Positions 17,298 to 24,926 of a stretch of 64,000 bases of DNA are shown here, one piece after another (the first letter of the stretch is position 1; every line of letters starts with the position of its first letter). The DNA comes from Lysinibacillus fusiformis (lineage in GTDB: Bacteria > Bacillota > Bacilli > Bacillales_A > Planococcaceae). The stretch lies in NCBI RefSeq assembly GCF_003049525.1, contig NZ_PYWL01000004.1:248001-312000 (forward strand), in the 5' to 3' direction. Below the pieces are notes generated by a model that saw nothing but the letters and a program-made list of their open reading frames with translations, was not told where the DNA came from and made no database searches. The position numbers and the translations under genes were made by a program.

Positions 17298-18206
17298 TTA
17301 TTGAGTTAATCGTTGGATAAATGCATCTAAATGTTCGATTGTCACATTATCGTTCACACCAAATAAATTATCACCTTTACCTACCGTAATTTTATTGGAT
17401 GCAAGAATGGATACATAGCTGTTAGCCCAATGTGATCCTGGAACATCTACAAAGTTTTCTGTTGCGCCCTGTTGTTTTAAGTTGAATGCTTCTACTAACA
17501 CTTTTGATAATTGACCGCGTGTAATAGGTGAACCTGGATTGAATTTCCCGTTTTCATCACCAGTAAATACACCGATTTTTTTAAGGGCTTCAGCAGCACC
17601 TGCATATTTAGAACCTGGCTTTACATCAGGAAAACTTGAATTTGTATGACTAGTATCTAATTGTAGCTTCTTAGCTAATTTAAGAGCGACTTCTCCACGT
17701 GATGAATAAATAGTAAAGTCTATTTCAGCATCTTTTACCTCTCCATAATCAGAGAAGCTCGCAACACGTTTTGCCCCCACGTAACGAGATCCCCAATAAT
17801 AGGGGTCATTGATTTTATCAATTTTAACCCCTGAACTTGTAGTAGCCGAAATAAAATTGCTGTCACCTATGTAAATGCCAACGTGTGAAACACCGCTTCC
17901 CGAAGTATTAAAAAATACGAGATCGCCAGTCTTTAAATTGTCTTTAGCAATAGAAGTACCTTGTTGATATTGAGCATTTGATGTCCGTTCTAATGAAATA
18001 CCTAACTTAGAAAATACTAATTGTGTATAGGCAGAACAATCAACACCTGTCTTAATATCTGTACCTCCATATTTATAAGGAGCCCCAATATATGCTTTTG
18101 CTGTATTTGTTATATCTGTATATGTAGCTGCTTGCGCATCGTGAATACCTATTCCTGTAAAGAACATAAAAGATGCAAAAATCGGTAGTAATATTTTTTT
18201 CTTCAA
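17298..18206 (-). CDS. Secreted NlpC/P60 peptidoglycan hydrolase with SLH domains
   Basis: A 302-residue exported cell-wall enzyme. Residues 1-26 are a signal peptide (cleavage after AQA). Residues about 30-155 form an NlpC/P60 D,L-endopeptidase domain with catalytic Cys57 (GVDCSAYTQL) and His108 (GVSHVGIYIG). The third active-site position, often His or Asn in FIHA-type motifs, reads Ser120 (NFISATTS). Residues about 185-300 hold two surface-layer-homology domains (FPDVKPGSKYAGAA, FNPGSPITRGQLSKVL, FVDVPGSHWANSY) that anchor it to secondary wall polymer. The start is TTG with AAGG five bases upstream. SLH anchoring fits a Lysinibacillus-type S-layer organism. Confidence 0.9.
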   Translation of the reverse strand: MKKKILLPIFASFMFFTGIGIHDAQAATYTDITNTAKAYIGAPYKYGGTDIKTGVDCSAYTQLVFSKLGISLERTSNAQYQQGTSIAKDNLKTGDLVFFNTSGSGVSHVGIYIGDSNFISATTSSGVKIDKINDPYYWGSRYVGAKRVASFSDYGEVKDAEIDFTIYSSRGEVALKLAKKLQLDTSHTNSSFPDVKPGSKYAGAAEALKKIGVFTGDENGKFNPGSPITRGQLSKVLVEAFNLKQQGATENFVDVPGSHWANSYVSILASNKITVGKGDNLFGVNDNVTIEHLDAFIQRLTQ

Positions 18207-18537
18207 TTAATCCTTACCCCTTTCAAAAAGCCATCGCTTTTGAACTAAAGTAAGAATATCACGAAACGGTTAGGAGTTATTTTTCAATAATATTACTGAT
18301 TAACACTTTCCTATGATTCTGACATGTTATTTTTAATTGTGTAATGTATCTGCAATAATTATGGTCAATTTTACTAAAAATATATGAATTAATTGGATAT
18401 TAAGGGATATAAGAGCTATTAATTATATTTATGCTAAATGTGGATGCATTCGATAATTAATATCTCTTGCTAGAATAATATAAAAAGTTGAGATGTAATA
18501 ATGAATCATCGTTATAAAAATAGGAGGGCATGGAATT

Positions 18538-18684
18538 ATGGTCAATTTAGCTTGCTTAAGGCTATCAACAAAAGTATTCTTAGTAAGATTATTGCCCAGC
18601 GGCAAATGTGCCATCTTAGGTGAAGAATTTGCAATAGATAATAACTATTCAAACTTAATAGGTTTGATCAAGGCTACATATTAA
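18538..18684 (+). CDS. Possible 48-residue small protein
   Basis: An open frame beginning MVNLACLRLSTKVFLVRLLP follows GGAGGG nine bases upstream and is followed 77 bases later by a terminator. I do not recognise a family. It is the only candidate gene between 18207 and 18760. Confidence 0.35.
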   Translation: MVNLACLRLSTKVFLVRLLPSGKCAILGEEFAIDNNYSNLIGLIKATY

Positions 18685-18760
18685 CTTATTCATTTGAAAG
18701 GCAAAGTTAAAGAGAGTTATATTGATTTCATCGCAACTTTAGCATCCATATATAGATCGA

Positions 18761-18801
18761 ATCAGTCCGATCATCTTAGGATTACCAGGGCTGATTTTTT
18801 T
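18761..18801 (+). terminator. Terminator downstream of the possible small gene
   Basis: Stem ATCAGTCC/GGGCTGAT (one G-T pair) followed by TTTTTTT. Confidence 0.6.
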
Positions 18802-18895
18802 GTGCAGAGAGCAGAAAGGGAAAGTAATCCTCATTTAGATAAAGCGTATTTCTAGTTATTTTAAATAGTAGCTTTAGTCAAAAACATGTAATGTC

Positions 18896-18993
18896 GATTC
18901 TGTTTTTGTTTAAAGTGAACAATGTTATTTAAAGGCTCCTATCCTACAATGAAATTAAGCAATTAACATAATAAAAAATAAAAAAGGAAGTGA
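18896..18993 (+). repeat. Duplicated promoter block, copy A (upstream of dehydrogenase)
   Basis: About 95 bases align closely with 20923-21019 in the same orientation, including CTGTTTTTGT, AAAGTGAACAATGTTATTTA and AAATTAAGCA. It ends in an A-rich stretch with GGAAGTG. It contains the dyad TTGTTTA-AAG-TGAACAA (18906-18922), a probable activator site, and a -10-like TACAAT near 18955. Confidence 0.65.
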
Positions 18994-19099
18994 TTGAAAA
19001 CGAAAGTATCTGCTTTTTTTGTGCAAAATGTTCAAAAAAAATTTTCCTCTTCTTACTGTGAAATAACAGTTTGAAGAAATGTATCTCTCTTCTATAAAT

Positions 19100-19127
19100 C
19101 TATGGAAACTAGTTAATCAACAGACGT
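19100..19127. repeat. Left 28-bp inverted repeat of the dehydrogenase-cupin module
   Basis: The 28 bases here match the reverse complement of 20578-20605 at 26 of 28 positions, with 18 perfect bases (TAGTTAATCAACAGACGT). The arm lies in the leader of the dehydrogenase gene. Confidence 0.75.
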
Positions 19128-19158
19128 ATTCAAAAACAATAGGAAGGAATTGATTGAA

Positions 19159-20118
19159 ATGTTAGTCAAATTATTAGAACCATTAAATGTCTCAGATTCG
19201 ATCATTGAAAAATTAGCGGAGCCGATCAAACAGGCTGGTCATGAATTTGTTTATTACAACGAGAAAACAACGGATCGTGCAGAATTAGCAAGACGTAGTG
19301 AAGGTGCAGATGTAATTATGATTGCTAATAATCCTTATCCTACAGAAGTAATTGATCAAAATGCCAATTTAAAATTAATAAATGTAGCCTTTACAGGTGT
19401 AGATCATGTAGGTATCGGACAAGCGAGAAACCAAGATGTTATGATATGTAATGCAGCTGGATATGCGAATCAAGCAGTTGCTGAATTAACAATTGGTTTA
19501 GTGTTAGATGTGTATCGTCATATCACTCAGGGTAATAAAGATATCCATGCCGATAATTTCCCAGGAGCATTCCAAGGTAGTGAAATTAAAGGAAAAACAG
19601 TTGGTCTGATTGGTACAGGTAAAATTGGTATGATGACTGCGCGTTTGTTTAAAGCATTTGGCGCAAAAATAGTAGCTTCAGACCAATCTAGAAGAAATCC
19701 GGATGCTGAAGTTTTGGGTATCGAATACATGGAATTAGATGAGTTATTAGCACAATCTGATATTGTGTCATTACATATACCACTACTTTCGAGCACAAAA
19801 GGATTAATCTCTAAAGAAAAATTAGAATTAATGAAGGAATCAGCTATTTTAATCAACTGTGCACGAGGCCCAATTGTTGATAATGATGCATTAGCAGATG
19901 CATTAAATGAAGGGCGAATTGCAGGAGCGGGTATAGACGTATTTGATATGGAACCGCCTATTCCTGGGGACTATAAACTATTACAAGCCAAAAATGCGAT
20001 TTTAACACCTCATGTAGGCTTCCTAACGAATGAGGCAATGGAATTACGGGCTAAAATTGCATTTGATAACACAATGGCATTCTTAGAAGGAAAACCTCAA
20101 AATATTATTCGCAGATAA
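19159..20118 (+). CDS. D-isomer-specific 2-hydroxyacid dehydrogenase
   Basis: A 319-residue NAD-dependent dehydrogenase of the D-2-hydroxyacid family (glyoxylate/hydroxypyruvate reductase, phosphoglycerate dehydrogenase). The nucleotide-binding loop GLIGTGKIGMM is at about residue 147. The catalytic triad is Arg (INCARGPIVD), Glu (GAGIDVFDMEPP) and His (LTPHVGF). In a ureide region a plausible job is reduction of glyoxylate or a related oxo acid, but oxalurate-pathway chemistry would not need it. I use the ATG at 19159; the TTG at 19150 sits almost on the AAGGA site. It is the first gene of a two-gene module flanked by inverted repeats. Confidence 0.88.
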   Translation: MLVKLLEPLNVSDSIIEKLAEPIKQAGHEFVYYNEKTTDRAELARRSEGADVIMIANNPYPTEVIDQNANLKLINVAFTGVDHVGIGQARNQDVMICNAAGYANQAVAELTIGLVLDVYRHITQGNKDIHADNFPGAFQGSEIKGKTVGLIGTGKIGMMTARLFKAFGAKIVASDQSRRNPDAEVLGIEYMELDELLAQSDIVSLHIPLLSSTKGLISKEKLELMKESAILINCARGPIVDNDALADALNEGRIAGAGIDVFDMEPPIPGDYKLLQAKNAILTPHVGFLTNEAMELRAKIAFDNTMAFLEGKPQNIIRR

Positions 20119-20183
20119 TCATTTTCTGATAAACGCTAAATAACGTGGGTATAGTTTGAAATTCGAAACAAGGAGAAAATACA

Positions 20184-20567
20184 ATGACATTAAAACAATT
20201 AGCAAGAGAAGATTTAAAAAATCGTATTTTCCATTGGCCTGATATTCAAAAGTTTAGAGAAGAAGAAGCGACAAAACATATTTTTTATGAAACACCTAAT
20301 ACTGTTGGAGCTATATGGTGTATGCGACCAGGACAAACTTTGCCACTTCACTCACACGAGAAAGCTGATGATATTTGGGTTGTTATTGAAGGGACAGCAG
20401 ATTATTATCCAGAATGCGGTAAAATGGTTCAAATTAAAGCTGGGGATGTTGTAGTTTCACGTGCGGGTGAAAAGCACGGAATGACTAATAATTCTAGTAG
20501 AGATTTCGTCATGTTAGGGTTTGCAGGTCCGACACCGATCGGCTTTATAGCGCATAAACATCATTAA
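20184..20567 (+). CDS. Small single-domain cupin protein
   Basis: A 127-residue cupin. Motif 1 is GQTLPLHSHEKADDIWVVIEG (His, His, Glu ligands), and motif 2 is AGDVVVSRAGEKHGM (His ligand). The metal-binding set appears complete. It may be an isomerase, lyase or sensor. It follows the dehydrogenase by 65 bases with AAGGAG before the ATG, so both are probably co-transcribed and linked to ureide or hydroxyacid metabolism. It is distinct from the two-cupin AllE at 26200. Confidence 0.8.
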   Translation: MTLKQLAREDLKNRIFHWPDIQKFREEEATKHIFYETPNTVGAIWCMRPGQTLPLHSHEKADDIWVVIEGTADYYPECGKMVQIKAGDVVVSRAGEKHGMTNNSSRDFVMLGFAGPTPIGFIAHKHH

Positions 20568-20577
20568 GTTAACTATC

Positions 20578-20605
20578 ACGTCTGTTGATTAACTAATTTT
20601 CATAG
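20578..20605. repeat. Right 28-bp inverted repeat of the dehydrogenase-cupin module
   Basis: Inverted partner of 19100-19127 (26 of 28 matches), beginning 11 bases after the cupin stop codon. The pair encloses about 1.45 kb with two complete genes. Confidence 0.75.
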
Positions 20606-20610
20606 TAAAA

Positions 20611-20656
20611 AAAGATTCCTCCTTGTAGATGCATTATCTACTACGGAGGAATCTTT
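20611..20656 (-). terminator. Strong hairpin after the module, T run on the minus strand
   Basis: Stem AAAGATTCCTCC/GGAGGAATCTTT with further internal pairing. The T run follows it only on the minus strand, although no minus-strand gene feeds into it. That would make sense if the segment had inverted. Confidence 0.55.
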
Positions 20657-20747
20657 CGTGCGATCACAAAGGATTGTCACACCTGAGTAAAATTTTATTT
20701 TACAAAATAGGATTTGAGCAAAGGTGTTTCCACGTAGATGGCGATTG

Positions 20748-20783
20748 GTCCGATTACCTATAGGGTAGTCGGGCTTATTTTTG
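20748..20783 (+). terminator. Plus-strand terminator after the cupin gene
   Basis: Stem GTCCGATTACC/GGTAGTCGGGC (two G-T pairs) followed by TTATTTTTG. Confidence 0.6.
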
Positions 20784-20922
20784 TTTATTCGAGTCTTCCT
20801 TATTATGAGGAGAGTTTGCAAAGGTACAAAAGCACTGAGCATGGATCGGCAAATGAGAATGTCATAAGTCATGCTTTTATAAACAGTTCAAACATAGGCT
20901 TTTGTCTGATATGTGCAATGCT

Positions 20923-21019
20923 AGTTCTGTTTTTGTCGAAAGTGAACAATGTTATTTACGGAATCATAACCTAAAATTAAATTAAGCACTACATAAGTAC
21001 AAAAAAAGAAAAATGGGAG
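20923..21019 (+). repeat. Duplicated promoter block, copy B (upstream of MFS carrier)
   Basis: Homologous to 18896-18993. The dyad here is TTGTCGA-AAG-TGAACAA (20933-20949), with a -10-like TAAAAT near 20972 and GGGAGTG as ribosome site of the carrier gene. A weaker third match to the same box lies at 24820-24837 before allC. Confidence 0.65.
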
Positions 21020-21028
21020 TGTCATATT

Positions 21029-22282
21029 ATGGGACAAACAGTTAAGAATGACCCGAATTATTACAAAAAAATCATTTTTGCACTGTGTTTAGGTTGGGTA
21101 GCTATTTGGATATATCGTACAATACTTACACCAATATATCCACAAATTCAAGAATCGCTTGGTAATATTAGCGATACTCAAGTAGGACTTATTGCTTCTA
21201 TTTATTTCTTTGCCTATACTGGTATGCAAATTCCATCAGGAATACTCGTTGATAAATTTGGACAAAAACGAGTATTAATCCCTGCATTTATCGTTTTTGC
21301 ATTAGCAGCATTCGTCATTGGATCAAGCACGACAATCAATCAAGTTTATGTAGGTGCCTTAATGGCAGGTCTTTCGACTGGTTCATACTATGGTGCGGCT
21401 TTCTCTTTATCAGCTAAATATATGCCAAAAGATAAGAAAAGCTTTTCCAATGCGATCATCAACAGTGGTTCGGCATTAGGGATGGTTATTGGTCTAGTAG
21501 GCTCATCTGTATTAGTAGCTGGCCTTGAAATCCAATGGAATTACATGCTTTATATTATAGCAGTCTTAATAGTAGCTGTAACAATTGTGTTTGCGTTATT
21601 TGTTAAACAAGACAAAAAAACAGCAACAAATGAAACATCTGAAGATGAGAAAACAACACAAGACACTGTATCTCAAGGCGTAGAATTATTCTCTGTAAAA
21701 AAATTAATTATTTATTTCGTCTATTTTGCAACATGTTATGGTTATTACATGATTGTGACATGGTTACCATCATTCCTAGTCGCAGAAAAAGGATTTGAAC
21801 AAGGTTCAGTAGGATATGTAGCTGCTCTAGTTGCAGTCACAGCAGTACCTGGTGCATTGATATTTTCTAAGTATATTGACAAAAATGCACATATGCGTCA
21901 GAAATTAATTATCTTCTTGTTAATTGGTGCAGCCGTAACCATTAGTTTAACTGTATTTGCACCTAACCCTTCTGTCCTTTATGCAGCATTAGTTTTATAC
22001 GGTTTATTAGGTAAACTTGCCATTGATCCAGTTTTAATCACATATGTAACGGATTCAGTACCTTCCAACAGCATGGCCAAAGCACTAGGTATCTTTAACT
22101 TCTTTGGAATGACTTCATCAGTTATTGCGCCAACTCTTACAGGTTATATTGGTGATCTCACAGGTTCGAAAGTATTAGCATTCTATATTGCAGCAATACT
22201 ACTTGCAGCAGCAGCGATTTTATTCTTCCTTGTCGTGATGTTGAAAGAGAAGAAAGCAATCAAACCCCTAACTAATGAATAA
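21029..22282 (+). CDS. MFS transporter of the ureide region
   Basis: A 417-residue, 12-helix major facilitator. The loop DKFGQKRVLI between helices 2 and 3 is the family signature. A hydrophilic charged loop (residues about 200-220, TATNETSEDEKTTQD) separates the halves. The overall pattern, with YRTILTPIYPQIQESLG near the N-terminus, resembles the anion:cation symporter branch. Its promoter is a copy of that of the dehydrogenase module, and it faces a PucR-type gene, so it may import allantoate, oxamate or a hydroxyacid. Substrate is inferred only from context. Confidence 0.85.
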   Translation: MGQTVKNDPNYYKKIIFALCLGWVAIWIYRTILTPIYPQIQESLGNISDTQVGLIASIYFFAYTGMQIPSGILVDKFGQKRVLIPAFIVFALAAFVIGSSTTINQVYVGALMAGLSTGSYYGAAFSLSAKYMPKDKKSFSNAIINSGSALGMVIGLVGSSVLVAGLEIQWNYMLYIIAVLIVAVTIVFALFVKQDKKTATNETSEDEKTTQDTVSQGVELFSVKKLIIYFVYFATCYGYYMIVTWLPSFLVAEKGFEQGSVGYVAALVAVTAVPGALIFSKYIDKNAHMRQKLIIFLLIGAAVTISLTVFAPNPSVLYAALVLYGLLGKLAIDPVLITYVTDSVPSNSMAKALGIFNFFGMTSSVIAPTLTGYIGDLTGSKVLAFYIAAILLAAAAILFFLVVMLKEKKAIKPLTNE

Positions 22283-22285
22283 AGT

Positions 22286-22343
22286 AAAACTACCTATCAG
22301 TGGAGGATTAATACATCTCCCGCTGATAGGTAGTTTTGTTTTT
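22286..22343 (+). terminator. Terminator of the MFS carrier
   Basis: Stem AAAACTACCTATCAG/CTGATAGGTAGTTTT followed by GTTTTT, directly after the stop codon. Confidence 0.85.
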
Positions 22344-22464
22344 ACTGCCCAAAGGCAGAGAGGTCTTCCCGTGAAGAAGCTAATTCTGTGAGTAGGAGCT
22401 ACTATATTTGCATACTCATAATTGAGGTGGGGAAGCAAGTGTTCCGGTAAAATAGGCAAAAAGA

Positions 22465-22506
22465 AATCCCGCTAAAAAGCATCCATCACAGCTTTTTGGC
22501 GGGATT
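22465..22506 (-). terminator. Terminator of the PucR-type gene
   Basis: Perfect 16-base stem AATCCCGCTAAAAAGC/GCTTTTTGGCGGGATT with a ten-base loop just downstream of the minus-strand regulator stop. Confidence 0.85.
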
Positions 22507-22513
22507 ATTGATT

Positions 22514-24127
22514 TTAAAAATTTACTTTTTCTGAAGCAAATAATGCTAATCGTAGATCCAATGAAATATCAGGCGATTCGATAGACTGACCTAAAATCTC
22601 TTCACATTTTTTAATACGATATTTTACCGTATTCCGATGAATAAATATATCTTCAGACGTCTTTGTCAGATCACAATGATTCGCCAAATAGATTTTCAAT
22701 GTATGTTTTAATTCTTTTTCTTTGGTCGTTTTCGGATAGGCTAATGAACCTAGTGTATACGTGATAAACGGTTTTAATTTATTGGCTGGAATGAGTTGTA
22801 ACAATTCTTCTACACTTTTAGATTTATAGAGTTCTATAAATTCAACTTTACTATTTTCAGACTTATGATCAAAAGCTTCATTCGCTTCAAAATAAGAGAG
22901 TGGTAACTGTGAGAATTCAGTAACTTCATTACCAATACCGAATGACATTGTGCTATTAAAAATTTTTTGATACTCTTTTTGGATATATTTGCAGTAATCT
23001 AAATAATATTGATGTTTAGTTTGTAATAGAATCGTAAATCGATGATTACCTGGAGACCTATACACACTGATAGCAGGATCAATGTCAGTAAATTTATGTG
23101 TTAGCCATTCAAAAGTCATTTGATAGCGCTCATTCAAATAGATATTATTTTCCACATCCCTTTCTTGATCAATCGCACAAACGATCACTTGATAGAAATT
23201 GGATGGTTGAATAAGGTGCTTTTTTAAAAACTCAGGGTGCTGTTTGACTGAAATAAGATTATCAGGATGTTCAGACATCAATGTTTCGAAAAATCGGTTT
23301 ACATCTTGTTGTTCCGCTTCTTTGATTTTACTATTTTTATAAATGGCAAGACTGAGTGTATTTACAGCTTGTTCTATGGCAAGCAAACTAAATGGATAAG
23401 TGAGTGTATTAACATTTGAAACCATCAAATAATACGGAAAATATTTAAATGCTGGAACTTCAAATATAATATGTTCTTCTTGGAAAGACGCTTTATTATT
23501 AGGTGAAATTTGCTTGGAATTCACACATCTTTTAAAATAACTAAGATTTTTCTGAATTTGTTCTGAGTGTTCTTGGAAGTGATGGCTCATCGATTTAATT
23601 TGATGAAAAGGATTTAAGAGCATCACAGGGACTCTAAGGAGTCTGCTCATTCGTTCAATCATCATATCCAAGCTCAAACCTCTCATAAGCATTTTATTTA
23701 ATTCTTGTTGGATATCTAATGCAAAATATAACTTTTCAGTTTCTTCATCCAAGATATAGGATGATATATGATGCGTAATGGATCCGAGATTCCAACTATC
23801 CGGGATTCTAATAATGGGGAATTTTAACTTGTTTGCATATTCTATTACTTCATCATCAATTTTTTCTAAAAAGCGCGATAATTTAACGCCTATGCCAGCA
23901 ACTTGTATATCATTTAATTCTCGAATGAGATCCTTTAATCCGGATTGGTCGTGTTGATAACACATACCCGTAGTGACGATAAATGAATGAGGGGCTGTGA
24001 AATTTTTAATATCAGGCGTTTCTGTAATATCGACCATTTCTACTTCTCTTTCTAAATTTCCCTCATCATTTAATAATGTTAAATCAGAAAATTGTTGGAC
24101 AGACATGATTTCTTTTAATGTTGTCAT
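22514..24127 (-). CDS. PucR-family transcriptional regulator of ureide use
   Basis: A 537-residue regulator. The N-terminal purine-catabolism domain (residues about 1-125) has TTLKEIMSVQQFSDLTLL and SFIVTTGMCYQ. A variable middle (with GGDEF-like decay around 300-430) follows. The C-terminal PucR helix-turn-helix (about 480-535) reads HTLKIYLANHCDLTKTSEDIF then HRNTVKYRIKKCEEILG. B. subtilis PucR activates uricase and allantoin genes with allantoin or allantoate as ligand; this protein probably does the same for the flanking genes. I use the ATG at 24127, nine bases after AGGAG. It is transcribed away from the all operon. Confidence 0.9.
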   Translation of the reverse strand: MTTLKEIMSVQQFSDLTLLNDEGNLEREVEMVDITETPDIKNFTAPHSFIVTTGMCYQHDQSGLKDLIRELNDIQVAGIGVKLSRFLEKIDDEVIEYANKLKFPIIRIPDSWNLGSITHHISSYILDEETEKLYFALDIQQELNKMLMRGLSLDMMIERMSRLLRVPVMLLNPFHQIKSMSHHFQEHSEQIQKNLSYFKRCVNSKQISPNNKASFQEEHIIFEVPAFKYFPYYLMVSNVNTLTYPFSLLAIEQAVNTLSLAIYKNSKIKEAEQQDVNRFFETLMSEHPDNLISVKQHPEFLKKHLIQPSNFYQVIVCAIDQERDVENNIYLNERYQMTFEWLTHKFTDIDPAISVYRSPGNHRFTILLQTKHQYYLDYCKYIQKEYQKIFNSTMSFGIGNEVTEFSQLPLSYFEANEAFDHKSENSKVEFIELYKSKSVEELLQLIPANKLKPFITYTLGSLAYPKTTKEKELKHTLKIYLANHCDLTKTSEDIFIHRNTVKYRIKKCEEILGQSIESPDISLDLRLALFASEKVNF

Positions 24128-24430
24128 AAGAATCATCTCCTTTATATTTGTTAGAAAAATCCAAAATATGAATTTATGTAAAATGCTACAAGGATAACCG
24201 ATCACTCTGATTGTATACTATTTTTGAATGTTATTATACGTATAATTCTTTATTTCGAAATAGTAAAAGAGAATCCTATGCTTGAACTAGGTCAGAATTC
24301 TCCGTGATGCTTTGTTTTTGAAAATCGGATTACAGCAAGGATAGCATGCTAAAGTAACTTGAACAAAGAAGTTCACCTTTGCACAACTAAACTCTGTTAG
24401 GAATAGCTATGTTAGAAAGAAGTGACAACA

Positions 24431-24636
24431 ATGTGAGATCAACCATACAAACCACTTGGAACCAAAATAGTGAGTGGCATCATAGCCTTTCTTCCTGTAC
24501 TCCTATTTCTACTTAGTTTAATAATCTTTAAATTAAAAGGGATTGATGCAGCAGCAGCCGTTAATCAAATCGGGAATGAGTCAAATATTTTTCACCTACT
24601 TGTATCATGACACTCGGGCTATTGTTTATCTTTTAA
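24431..24636 (+). pseudogene. Decayed LctP-type (lactate/glycolate) permease with internal deletion
   Basis: ATG at 24431 is followed at once by TGA, then by DQPYKPLGTKIVSGIIAFL and LIIFKLKGIDAAAAV, which match the N-terminus of LctP-type permeases. This runs directly into NQIGNESNIFH, which resembles the family's C-terminal end. A one-base shift then reads TCIMTLGLLFIF and stop. The roughly 1.4 kb middle of such a gene is gone. A terminator follows at 24655. Confidence 0.65.
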
Positions 24637-24654
24637 TCATTTTAATAAGGTATA

Positions 24655-24708
24655 CCACATGGAAAATCTAATTGTTTACATAGATTTACTATGTGGTTTT
24701 TGTTTTTT
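24655..24708 (+). terminator. Terminator of the decayed permease gene
   Basis: Stem CCACATGGAAAATCTA/TAGATTTACTATGTGG (14 of 16 paired) followed by TTTTTGTTTTTT. Confidence 0.8.
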
Positions 24709-24733
24709 AGTAAGATAGAATTGATCATTTACT

Positions 24734-24835
24734 TTACTCACAAGCCTCCTTAAACCCTTTCCATAATCGATAGCTACGTTCTTTTTTACATCGAGCTAGT
24801 TGCTCCTTATCAAAATTTGTTTGTCTAAAGTGCAT
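24734..24835 (-). pseudogene. C-terminal protein fragment, family not recognised
   Basis: Thirty-three codons (MHFRQTNFDKEQLARCKKER, ending WKGFKEACE) read like the tail of a soluble protein. There is no ribosome site. It lies in the promoter region of the all operon. Confidence 0.3.
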
Positions 24836-24875
24836 AAAAAGACCATCCATTATTGTTTATTGTGTCAATGAATGG
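24820..24875 (+). promoter_or_regulatory. Probable control region of the all operon
   Basis: TTTGTCTAAAGTGCATAA (24820-24837) matches the box in the two duplicated promoters at 15 of 18 positions against copy B. Next comes an inverted repeat, CCATTATTG (24847-24855) and CAATGAATGG (24866-24875). A -10-like TATAAT is at 24891. Together they suggest joint control of the region, probably by the PucR-type protein. Confidence 0.5.
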
Positions 24876-24926
24876 TTATGGGGTAGGACCTATAATAAAT
24901 GTGAAGAAGGAAGGAGTGAAAGAGGT

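Noticed and set aside
18429..18614. 61-codon minus-strand frame
   Set aside because: No start signals; the plus strand here has a better-supported small frame with GGAGGG.
20738..20974. 78-codon plus-strand frame
   Set aside because: It spans a terminator and the duplicated promoter block, so it is not a gene.
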